Origin: an uncultured Chloroflexota bacterium
GTDB lineage: Bacteria > Chloroflexota > Anaerolineae > Aggregatilineales > Phototrophicaceae
Direction of reading: 5' to 3'
Assembly (NCBI GenBank): GCA_937988705.1
Contig: CALKIA010000275.1
Span: forward strand, 1-6,670
DNA: 6,670 nucleotides
Part shown: positions 1 through 5,607 of the stretch, piece by piece
Numbering within the stretch: the first letter of the stretch is position 1
Layout: every line of letters starts with the position of its first letter
Program-made: the position numbers and the translations under genes
Notes under the pieces: generated by a model
The model's database searches: none
Told to the model about the DNA's origin: nothing
Seen by the model: the letters and a program-made list of their open reading frames with translations, nothing else

Positions 1-38
1 GGCGTGGCGGCAAGCGTATCAGCAATCCAATCAGGCAT
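1..38 (-). CDS. Possible 5' end of a further minus-strand gene (partial, runs off the window)
   Basis: Reading the minus strand leftward from an ATG at 38-36 gives an open frame to the window edge, beginning MPDWIADTLAAT. It lies 16 bases after the stop of the propeller gene on the same strand, which is normal operon spacing, but the Shine-Dalgarno sequence is weak (CGGA). The short N-terminus resembles the start of DedA/SNARE-associated membrane proteins (a pattern like M..WI.D.I...GYLGI). Twelve residues are far too few to identify a family, so this name is only a guess. The start itself is uncertain because almost any 38-base stretch could be open by chance. Confidence 0.3.
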   Translation of the reverse strand, partial: MPDWIADTLAAT

Positions 39-54
39 AAGGTTTAGTCCGTAG

Positions 55-1167
55 TTATTTGGGGCGCATAGCGATGATGCGACCACCGCTGATGCTGATA
101 TACACCCAACCGCGTTCGCTCACGGCGACGTCGAGTGGGCGCTGGGGGAAGAAGCCGCTGCCACGGTAATTCATCTGATCGACGGTGAACCGCTCGACAT
201 CGGTGGACGACTGGGCGGGCATAATTCCGTCATAGCGCATAGCGTTGTCGTCGAAGCGCACCGCGACCAGCAAATAGCCGCGCAGTTCGAGCTGATTGTA
301 CGAGCCATTCAACACTACCAGCAGGGAGTCCGTGAGCAGCGGCAGCGTATCACTGGTATATGCGGCCAACCCGAGCGGGGTGCTGGCAGTCGGGAATGTG
401 AGCACAGGCGCGGTAGAACCCCCGCAGTCGCCCAAATCCGGCTGATTTCCGGCGCAATTCGGGAAGCCAAAATTCGCCCCCGGCGTCACATGATTCAGCT
501 CATCCAGATCCGACGTCGCGAAGAGATCATCACGAGCGCTGTCCACCGTATACAGTTCATCGTGCCAGAAAGCGACATCGGCGGGCGCACGTAGGCCAGT
601 GGCGATCACCTGCTCATCGCTCCCATCCAGCGCATAGCTCAGAATCGCGCCGCGCCGGGAATCTTCTGGAACACAGGCATCACAGGATGCCCCTGTGGAA
701 ACATAGATCCGGTCACTCACCGCGATCCCGCCCGTCCAGAAACCGCCGCCGGCAGGCACATCTTCGACCAGCGTTTCCAGTTCAGTCCCGATTAAGCGGT
801 AAATGTGCTGCCCGCCGACAATGTACAGCGCGCCGTCGTGATACGCCAACCCGCTCGGCAGCGTCAGACCGCTGGCAACTACCTGCGGCGCATCGGGCAG
901 GAGATCGCCGTTCGTGTCGGTCAGCGCGATGACTTCGCCCGTATAGGGACGCGCCGCGTACAGCGTCTCATCCGGGGCAACCGCCAACGCCGCGAAACCG
1001 AGTTCGCCGACACTCGGATCATTGATGACTTCTTCCAGACAGGCCAGAGCTGGATCAATCCACGGTTGGGAGATGTATGCCGTGCGGTCCGAGCAGGCCG
1101 GAAGCTGCGCCGCGCCGTGTGTAACCACGAGCAGAGTCAAACTGATGAAAACGAAGGTTCGCCACAT
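55..1167 (-). CDS. Secreted PQQ-dependent sugar/sorbosone dehydrogenase-like beta-propeller
   Basis: This 370-residue protein has a signal peptide (W2-R3, hydrophobic core about 4-17, likely cut near A19-A20/Q21), so it should act outside the cytoplasmic membrane. The body reads as a beta-propeller of the glucose/sorbosone dehydrogenase family. Seen: a calcium-loop-like DTNGDLLPD (84-92), LPSGLAYHDGALYIV (103-117), the blade with SCDAC (161-165) followed by RRGAILSYALDGS (171-183) and GLRAPADVAF (191-200), then DELNHVTPGANFGFPNC (222-238), and the closing strand RPLDVAVSERGWVYIS (343-358). The Cys-x-x-Cys blade and the ELN...G..FGFP.C segment are typical of sorbosone dehydrogenase-like proteins. 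Six cysteines remain after cleavage (25, 43, 162, 165, 238, 248), which suits three disulfides. Family members oxidise sugars with PQQ, but many relatives have no known substrate, and I cannot confirm the PQQ-binding residues here. It is divergent from the next gene and probably leads a minus-strand operon. Confidence 0.8.
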   Translation of the reverse strand: MWRTFVFISLTLLVVTHGAAQLPACSDRTAYISQPWIDPALACLEEVINDPSVGELGFAALAVAPDETLYAARPYTGEVIALTDTNGDLLPDAPQVVASGLTLPSGLAYHDGALYIVGGQHIYRLIGTELETLVEDVPAGGGFWTGGIAVSDRIYVSTGASCDACVPEDSRRGAILSYALDGSDEQVIATGLRAPADVAFWHDELYTVDSARDDLFATSDLDELNHVTPGANFGFPNCAGNQPDLGDCGGSTAPVLTFPTASTPLGLAAYTSDTLPLLTDSLLVVLNGSYNQLELRGYLLVAVRFDDNAMRYDGIMPAQSSTDVERFTVDQMNYRGSGFFPQRPLDVAVSERGWVYISISGGRIIAMRPK

Positions 1168-1176
1168 AAGCGCGTC

Positions 1177-1182
1177 ATTCTA
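1177..1182 (-). promoter_or_regulatory. -10 element (TAGAAT) of the propeller gene, near-leaderless
   Basis: On the minus strand TAGAAT matches the sigma70 -10 consensus at five of six positions and ends nine bases before the ATG at 1167. Transcription would start at or within a few bases of the start codon, leaving no room for a Shine-Dalgarno sequence, and none is visible there. No good -35 is present at 16-18 bases. The same arrangement precedes the rhodanese gene. Inferred from sequence only. Confidence 0.4.
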
Positions 1183-1190
1183 CCCTGAGG

Positions 1191-1196
1191 TAAAAT
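1191..1196 (+). promoter_or_regulatory. -10 element (TAAAAT) for the oxidoreductase gene
   Basis: TAAAAT matches the -10 consensus at five of six positions and sits 27 bases before the ATG at 1224. It would give a leader of about 20 bases that still contains the ribosome binding site. No convincing -35 is found at 16-18 bases upstream. It is only eight bases away from the opposing TAGAAT, so the two divergent promoters would overlap and probably compete or share regulators. Confidence 0.4.
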
Positions 1197-1208
1197 GATG
1201 CGCTAGAG

Positions 1209-1213
1209 AGGAG
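1209..1213 (+). promoter_or_regulatory. Shine-Dalgarno sequence (AGGAG) fixing the oxidoreductase start
   Basis: AGGAG, inside a purine run, lies ten bases before the ATG at 1224. This is slightly long but acceptable spacing and supports that ATG as the true start. The encoded protein then begins MPERIRIALAGAG, which places the Rossmann loop at the usual distance from the N-terminus. Confidence 0.6.
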
Positions 1214-1223
1214 ATCATCCACC

Positions 1224-2231
1224 ATGCCTGAACGTATTCGGATCGCCCTGGCTGGAGCGGGACTCTTTGCCAGAGACGCACACGTGCCCGCGTTGTTGAG
1301 CTTACAGGATCGCTTTGAGATTGTCGCGATCTACAGCCGCACCCGAGCGACCGCCGAAGCCCTCATCGCTCCCCTGCCACACCAGCCCGACATCACCACG
1401 GATCTGGACGAACTACTGCGCCGTGCGGACATCGACGCACTGGGTATCCTGCTGCCGATCGACCTGCTGGCGTCTTCGGTGGAGCGCGCGCTGGCCTCCG
1501 GCAAACATGTAATCAGCGAAAAGCCGATCGCGGCCGATGTCGCGGCGGGCGAACGACTATTGTCAAGCTACACAAAACACGCTGATCAGGTGTGGATGGT
1601 GGCCGAAAATTGGCGCTACGAGAATGCTTTCCGCGCTGCCGCCGATGTTGTGAACAGCGGGGATCTCGGCGCGATCTACACAGCGCATTGGGCGCTGGCG
1701 AACGCCCTGGCGCCAAACAACAAATACTATCAGACGGCCTGGCGACGTTCAGGAACGTTCCCCGGCGGTTTCCTGATGGATGGTGGCGTACATCATGTCG
1801 CCGTGCTCCGCCAGATTCTGGGTGAAGTTGTTAGCGTGAGCGCGCTGGCCAAACAAATGCGCGCGGATCTGCCGCCAGCAGACACACTCAGCGCGGCGCT
1901 GGAGTTTGAACGTGGCACGCTTGGTACTTACAACGTCACCTATACCGCTGGCGCGCCGTGGTCGAGTGCGCTGCATTTGGTCGGTGAACGCGGCACACTA
2001 CGGGTCGACCGCAACCTGCTAGAGGTTATCAGCAGCGGCCAGCTGCAGCCGGTGAGCTACACCGAAAACAAAAGCGTCACCGATGAACTGGCGGCGTTTG
2101 CGGACGCCATCCAGAACGGAACACCGCATCGCAACAGTCCAACCGAAGCCCTGAACGATGTGGCCGTAATCGAGGCGCTGCTGCAATCTGCCGAGACCGG
2201 GACGAGAGTCACACCCAAACGATTCGCCTGA
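1224..2231 (+). CDS. Gfo/Idh/MocA family NAD(P)-dependent oxidoreductase
   Basis: This 335-residue cytoplasmic protein has the normal length and two-domain plan of the family. The N-terminal Rossmann fold opens with IRIALAGAGLFARDAHVPAL (5-24), whose GAG (11-13) is the dinucleotide-binding turn. It continues through the ILLPID strand (75-80) to GKHVISEKPIAAD (93-105), where EKP with Lys100 is the family signature near the active site. The C-terminal alpha/beta domain carries GGFLMDGGVHHVAVLRQILG (181-200), in which Asp186 and His190 fit the usual catalytic Asp-x-x-x-His arrangement, followed by the beta-sheet with HLVGERGTLRVD (251-262). Members oxidise or reduce sugars, inositols and related polyols with NAD(P). 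The substrate cannot be read from the sequence. The gene has its own Shine-Dalgarno and a -10 element, and its stop is 29 bases before the rhodanese gene. No functional link to the Argonaute is evident. Confidence 0.92.
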   Translation: MPERIRIALAGAGLFARDAHVPALLSLQDRFEIVAIYSRTRATAEALIAPLPHQPDITTDLDELLRRADIDALGILLPIDLLASSVERALASGKHVISEKPIAADVAAGERLLSSYTKHADQVWMVAENWRYENAFRAAADVVNSGDLGAIYTAHWALANALAPNNKYYQTAWRRSGTFPGGFLMDGGVHHVAVLRQILGEVVSVSALAKQMRADLPPADTLSAALEFERGTLGTYNVTYTAGAPWSSALHLVGERGTLRVDRNLLEVISSGQLQPVSYTENKSVTDELAAFADAIQNGTPHRNSPTEALNDVAVIEALLQSAETGTRVTPKRFA

Positions 2232-2243
2232 TTAGAACAAAAA

Positions 2244-2252
2244 TGCTAGAAT
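2244..2252 (+). promoter_or_regulatory. Extended -10 promoter (TGCTAGAAT) of the rhodanese-Argonaute unit
   Basis: TGC followed by TAGAAT (2247-2252) is an extended -10 element. It ends eight bases before the ATG at 2261, so the transcript would be leaderless or nearly so. The intervening AGAGAGAT is purine-rich but not a real Shine-Dalgarno match. No -35 is apparent, which is common for extended -10 promoters. It lies just after the stop of the oxidoreductase gene, so rhodanese and Argonaute can be transcribed separately from that gene. Confidence 0.5.
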
Positions 2253-2260
2253 AGAGAGAT

Positions 2261-3100
2261 ATGGACAATCTACTGGTCACGACCGACTGGCTGGCAGCTC
2301 ACCTTGATCGGGTGCGGGTGGTGGATATTCGGGGGCATGTGCTGCCCGCCACCGAACCGCTGCCACATTACTTCAACCACCGCGACGACTACCTGAAGGC
2401 GCACCTGCCCGGCGCGGCCTTCATCGACTGGGTACAGGAGATCACCGACCCAGCCGATCCGCGCCACGCCAAGATTGCGCACCCGGAGCGCTACGCGGAA
2501 GCTATGCGGCGCATTGGTGTGAATGACGACACATTTGTCGTCGCCTATGACGACGCGGGCTCGATGTTCTCCGCGCGTCTGTGGTGGTCGCTCAATTTCT
2601 ACGGTCATTCACAGGTCGCGGTGCTGGATGGTGGCTGGCAAAAATGGATCGCCGAGGGTCGTCCCACGACGGACGAAATTCCGACCTTCCCTGCCGGGAA
2701 CTTCACGGCGCGGCCCAACCCGACCATCTTCCGGTCTGGCGATCAGGTATTGACAGCCTTGCCGTCCGAACAGCAGTTGATCGACGTGCGGACGCCTGCC
2801 GAATTTCGCGGCGCAGCGTCGCGGGCTAAGCGTGGCGGGCACATCCCCGGCGCGATCAACCTGCCCCGCAACCTGCTGCTCGACGCATCGGGCGTGCTGC
2901 TCCCGCCTGCCAGACTGCGCGAACAGTTCGCGGCGGCTGGCGTGACGGCTGATTCGTCCGATGTGGTTTTTTACTGCAACGGTGGTGTCTCGGCGAGTTT
3001 CGGCTTGCTGGCCCTCCGTGTCGCCGGGTTAGCGCACGGGAGTGTGTATGATGGTTCTTGGAAAGACTGGGGTAACGACGACTCGAAGCCGGTTGAATGA
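2261..3100 (+). CDS. Two-domain rhodanese-type sulfurtransferase (TST/MST family)
   Basis: This 279-residue cytoplasmic enzyme has the standard tandem-rhodanese length. The N-terminal domain contains VVDIRG (20-25), H48-L-P-G-A (48-52), FVVAYDDAGSMFSARLWW (92-109) and VLDGGWQKW (121-129). Its catalytic-loop position is Asp96-Asp97, so this half is structural, as is usual. The C-terminal domain has LIDVRTPAEFRG (173-184), GHIPGAINLP (193-202) and the active loop YCNGGVSAS (238-246) with Cys239 as the persulfide-forming residue. It ends with the family signature GSWKDWGND (265-273) and PVE. The family transfers sulfur from thiosulfate or 3-mercaptopyruvate to cyanide or other thiophilic acceptors. 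The loop CNGGVSA does not clearly settle which donor is used. Its stop codon is one base before the Argonaute start, so the two genes form a tight transcription and translation unit. Confidence 0.93.
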   Translation: MDNLLVTTDWLAAHLDRVRVVDIRGHVLPATEPLPHYFNHRDDYLKAHLPGAAFIDWVQEITDPADPRHAKIAHPERYAEAMRRIGVNDDTFVVAYDDAGSMFSARLWWSLNFYGHSQVAVLDGGWQKWIAEGRPTTDEIPTFPAGNFTARPNPTIFRSGDQVLTALPSEQQLIDVRTPAEFRGAASRAKRGGHIPGAINLPRNLLLDASGVLLPPARLREQFAAAGVTADSSDVVFYCNGGVSASFGLLALRVAGLAHGSVYDGSWKDWGNDDSKPVE

Positions 3101-3101
3101 T

Positions 3102-5171
3102 ATGCCTGCACACCTGTTTGCTGAAATCTTCCCGATCAAAACCGATGCCCTGCCCGCGCTGACCGCCTACCGCGTCATCACCCGCAATGACAGCGCCCGC
3201 AAAGTCGGTGCGCGCCTCGCGGCGGAACTGCGCGAGGTCTTCCCCGGAGAGTGGGTCTGGGTCGGCGGACGCATCCTCACCGATCAAGGGCCGAATCCGG
3301 TGAAGCTGGTCATGATGCTCGATCAGATCAAGCCGCATTATCGCGATGTTGAAGGCTTGGAGGAAGACTTTTCGTGGCAGCCTTCCGCCGACCATTTGGC
3401 AGATTTTGTGGCCCGCGGCCCGCTGCTGCGCCTCGAAGATCTGCTGATCGAAGCGCTGGCCAAGACCGCCTACGGCATCAAGCATTCCCGAACACAGCGC
3501 GAGTACCGCATCCGCACCTGGACAGTGGACAACCAACCGGCGCTGTCAATCACAGTCGTTTCGCGCTTGCTCTACGAGCCAGATTTGCAGGGTTTTGTCG
3601 AAACGCTGGAAAAGCCCACCGATATGATCGGTTTGTGGGTCGCAGACAAAACCGCGCGTCTGCAAGGCGAAATCACCAAAGTGGTCGGTACACTCGACGA
3701 ACAGCGCGACCGTTTGCTCAAACTCACTGACCGCGTGGAAATGCGCGAGCTCATCGCCAAGACGCCCGGCGATCACTGGGTATGTCGCGTGCTGATGAAT
3801 ACCCGCGAATATGACTATGTGACCGATGCGCTCGATCTCGTTATTCGTCTGCGCGACATCAGCCAGTTTGACATCAACAAGGCGCAGATGGAAAAGGCGC
3901 TGCACCTGAGCCCCGCGCTGCACGCGACAATGGTCAAGCTGATTTCGGAGGTGTTGAAAGACCACAATCTGATCACGAATGCGTACAGCACGCAGAATGC
4001 GCCAAACATCTTCAGCCTCAACGCGCCCAAATTCATGCTCGCTTATGGGGGTGGCAAAGTTCGCCCCTATGATCTGCCACGGATTGGTCAGGATTTCCAG
4101 ATGGCGGGCGCGCACAAATTGCCCGACACAAACCGGCCGCTGCGTGTGGTTCTCATCAACACGCTGGCGGACGAAGTCCGCGACTTCACCGAAGCATTGC
4201 GTCGTTCGCTGGAGCGCGATTTCGGTCTAAAACTGGAAATCGTGCGTGAACGCAGCATCCGGGTGATCTCACAGGCGAATCTTGAAAGTGCTGTCCGCCT
4301 GCTGCTCAAAGAACCGCACGATCTGGCGCTGGCCTTCCTGCCCGATGAGATCGAATCGGCTGAAGAAGAAGCTGTCGATGACCACAACACGCGCTGGCAG
4401 ACCATTGGGCGCGGTATGCCCACACTCATCATCCATGAATCGACACTGAACAATCCCGCGGCGATGAACAGCGTGATCATGGGACTGGTGGCACGCGCGG
4501 GTGGCATTCCCTATCTGCTCGACGAGTCGCTCCCGTACGCCGAACGAGTAGTCGGTTTGAGCCTCATCGAACACAATCGGAAGGATGTTCCCCATCTGAC
4601 CGGCGTCGCCCGCATCTACAAGAAAGATGGCGCGTTCATCGGCTACACGATTGCCACCGAACCCGTGCAGGACGGCGAAGGCGTGCCCGATGCGCTGCTG
4701 GCGCAGCTGCTGCCGCAGGAGCTGCTCGGCGGCAAGCGGGTTGTACTGCATCTTGACGGCAAGATGCGCCGCGAGGTTCTGCGCGCGATCGGCGCCTGGG
4801 AAGGCGAAATCGACGCGGAATTCTTCCCCGTCGAAGTGATTCGCGCGGGCGTTCCCCGCATTTATGCGCTCACTGGCGGCAAAATCGAGGCGCCGGAGTG
4901 GGGCAGCACCTTCCGTCTCAGCGCCACGGGAGCCTTCATCCTCACCACCGCCGGCGACGCCGCCATCCAGCCGATCCACATTCGAACCGAGCCTTCACTC
5001 CCCATCGAGCAAGCGATCCACAGCGTGCTGGCCTTCACATTGTTCCATTATGGCGCGGTCAAAACGCCCAAGCTGCCTGTCACCTTGTATGGCAGTGACG
5101 CCATCGAGGCGGGTATCCTGCGCGGCGTACTCGATGAACACCTGCAAGGCAAAACCCAATTCTGGCTGTGA
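3102..5171 (+). CDS. Long prokaryotic Argonaute with a Ser at the first catalytic Asp position
   Basis: I read this 689-residue protein as a long prokaryotic Argonaute; Thermus thermophilus Ago has 685. Order: N domain (about 1-110), linker with PALSITVVSRLLYEPDL (146-162), a PAZ-like region (about 163-245, including GEITKVVGTLDEQRDRLL at 189-206 and REYDYVTDALD at 235-245), linker 2 (246-340), MID (about 346-465, core DLALAFLPDE at 407-416), PIWI (about 466-689). PIWI marks are ARAGGIPYLL (464-473), VVGLSL (483-488), VVLHLDGK (547-554), LPVTLYGSDA (658-667). Against the DEDX tetrad, D552 and D666 are kept and are 114 residues apart, exactly as in TtAgo (546, 660). E526 is a tentative glutamate finger, and the first Asp is Ser487. 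Slicing is therefore probably lost, though guide binding may remain. The family uses short nucleic-acid guides against invading DNA or RNA. The in-frame GTG at 3042 would add 20 residues inside the rhodanese gene; I prefer ATG 3102, which directly follows that gene's stop. No toxin or nuclease partner is adjacent. Confidence 0.88.
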   Translation: MPAHLFAEIFPIKTDALPALTAYRVITRNDSARKVGARLAAELREVFPGEWVWVGGRILTDQGPNPVKLVMMLDQIKPHYRDVEGLEEDFSWQPSADHLADFVARGPLLRLEDLLIEALAKTAYGIKHSRTQREYRIRTWTVDNQPALSITVVSRLLYEPDLQGFVETLEKPTDMIGLWVADKTARLQGEITKVVGTLDEQRDRLLKLTDRVEMRELIAKTPGDHWVCRVLMNTREYDYVTDALDLVIRLRDISQFDINKAQMEKALHLSPALHATMVKLISEVLKDHNLITNAYSTQNAPNIFSLNAPKFMLAYGGGKVRPYDLPRIGQDFQMAGAHKLPDTNRPLRVVLINTLADEVRDFTEALRRSLERDFGLKLEIVRERSIRVISQANLESAVRLLLKEPHDLALAFLPDEIESAEEEAVDDHNTRWQTIGRGMPTLIIHESTLNNPAAMNSVIMGLVARAGGIPYLLDESLPYAERVVGLSLIEHNRKDVPHLTGVARIYKKDGAFIGYTIATEPVQDGEGVPDALLAQLLPQELLGGKRVVLHLDGKMRREVLRAIGAWEGEIDAEFFPVEVIRAGVPRIYALTGGKIEAPEWGSTFRLSATGAFILTTAGDAAIQPIHIRTEPSLPIEQAIHSVLAFTLFHYGAVKTPKLPVTLYGSDAIEAGILRGVLDEHLQGKTQFWL

Positions 5172-5184
5172 TACAGACGGTTTG

Positions 5185-5211
5185 CCACCCAACTCAACAA
5201 GTTTTAGGTGG
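5185..5211 (+). terminator. Weak stem-loop after the Argonaute gene, possible terminator
   Basis: CCACC (5185-5189) pairs with GGTGG (5207-5211) and AACT (5191-5194) with AGTT (5200-5203) around a five-base loop, with a one-by-three internal loop between the two helices. It begins 13 bases after the Argonaute stop. No clear T run follows, so it is at best a poor intrinsic terminator. It may instead be an RNA 3'-end stabiliser or chance. Confidence 0.25.
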
Positions 5212-5346
5212 TCTTGTCGGCTGTTTTCGACGCCGCAGGCTGGCCGCAGATTCGCCTCTCATCATCGTGATCTAACTTTCTGGGAACCGAGCGGGCCGCG
5301 TTCCGCCACCATTCTCCGACTTTCGGCGGATTTCCAGCCGATTGCC

Positions 5347-5375
5347 TTGACGAACGGCTCAGATCAGTCTATAGT
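5347..5375 (+). promoter_or_regulatory. Sigma70-type promoter (TTGACG, 17-base spacer, TATAGT) for rsgA
   Basis: TTGACG (5347-5352) matches the -35 consensus at five of six positions, and TATAGT (5370-5375) matches the -10 at five of six, with the ideal 17-base spacer. It is the best promoter in the window. Transcription would start near 5382. It implies that rsgA is transcribed independently of the Argonaute and has a long leader containing a small ORF. Confidence 0.65.
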
Positions 5376-5416
5376 GGTTCACAGTGTTTGTTTTGTGCGC
5401 GAAGGAGCAAAGTTCA

Positions 5417-5467
5417 ATGACTGTCGTCAGCTTACCCTGCGTAATCGCGCATCCGATCACCGCTTAA
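5417..5467 (+). CDS. Candidate 16-residue leader peptide upstream of rsgA
   Basis: An ATG preceded by AAGGAG (5402-5407) at nine-base spacing opens a 16-codon frame ending in TAA. The predicted peptide is MTVVSLPCVIAHPITA. It starts about 35 bases after the predicted transcription start and ends 140 bases before the rsgA start. The Shine-Dalgarno here is better than the one of rsgA itself, which argues that ribosomes load here. There is no run of a single amino acid that would suggest classical amino-acid attenuation, and I know no family for it. It could be a regulatory upstream ORF, a small protein, or chance. Confidence 0.4.
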   Translation: MTVVSLPCVIAHPITA

Positions 5468-5592
5468 AGACCTACCCCGCCCTACCCTTTACAGGCGAGC
5501 GTTTGTAAGCGCGGTCACGATGCGCCGTGATGTGTATTCTGCATGTCACCCGCCATCCGTCGATCTCTCGTTTGATTCGCTCACTTCTGTAC

Positions 5593-5598
5593 AGGGGA
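5593..5598 (+). promoter_or_regulatory. Shine-Dalgarno sequence (AGGGGA) that supports the TTG start of rsgA
   Basis: AGGGGA followed by AAA lies nine bases before TTG at 5608. Initiation there yields a protein beginning LARYTNHAEGVVYKKQLG (Leu read as Met), which fits the usual short N-terminus before the RsgA OB fold. The upstream GTG/ATG at 5527/5530 has no comparable ribosome binding site and would add 26-27 residues with no family counterpart. Confidence 0.55.
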
Positions 5599-5607
5599 AA
5601 ACCAACC

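Larger units (their letters stand above)
5172..5607 (+). other. Gene-poor stretch between Argonaute and rsgA holding the rsgA promoter and leader
   Basis: No protein of recognisable family is encoded on either strand in these 436 bases. In order it holds a weak stem-loop after the Argonaute stop, about 130 bases with nothing I can name, a strong sigma70-type promoter, a 16-codon ORF with its own Shine-Dalgarno, a small stem-loop (TCACG 5515-5519 with CGTGA 5526-5530, loop of six), and the Shine-Dalgarno of rsgA. A longer open frame that enters from inside the Argonaute gene up to 5508 has low-complexity Ser/Pro/Arg-rich translation and is an out-of-frame shadow. From the predicted transcription start to the rsgA TTG is roughly 225 bases, long for a simple leader. 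Confidence 0.6.

Noticed and set aside
2261..2600. Asp96-Asp97 at the N-terminal rhodanese loop as a sign of a damaged enzyme
   Set aside because: Tandem-domain sulfurtransferases normally keep the catalytic Cys only in the second domain, and Cys239 is intact there.
3047..3052. TATGAT inside the end of the rhodanese gene as an internal promoter for the Argonaute
   Set aside because: It resembles a -10 box, but no -35 or extended -10 is present at the right distance, and the bases are fixed by the conserved GSVYDGSW coding sequence.
3042..3101. GTG at 3042 as the Argonaute start, adding 20 residues
   Set aside because: It would overlap the last 59 bases of the rhodanese gene, the added residues look like an out-of-frame reading of its conserved C-terminus, and the ATG at 3102 directly after the rhodanese stop gives a length very close to TtAgo.
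2856..3536. A 226-residue minus-strand open frame across the rhodanese-Argonaute junction
   Set aside because: It is antisense to two well-supported genes and its N-terminal and C-terminal parts look like random reverse translation.
4269..4979. A 236-residue minus-strand open frame opposite the Argonaute gene
   Set aside because: It is an antisense shadow created by the codon bias of the real gene, its composition is rich in Gly, Arg and Ala, and it has no recognisable domain.
4864..5508. A 214-residue open frame overlapping the Argonaute end and the intergenic stretch
   Set aside because: Most of it lies in another frame of the Argonaute gene, its translation is rich in Ser, Pro and Arg with no family pattern, and no ribosome binding site precedes it.
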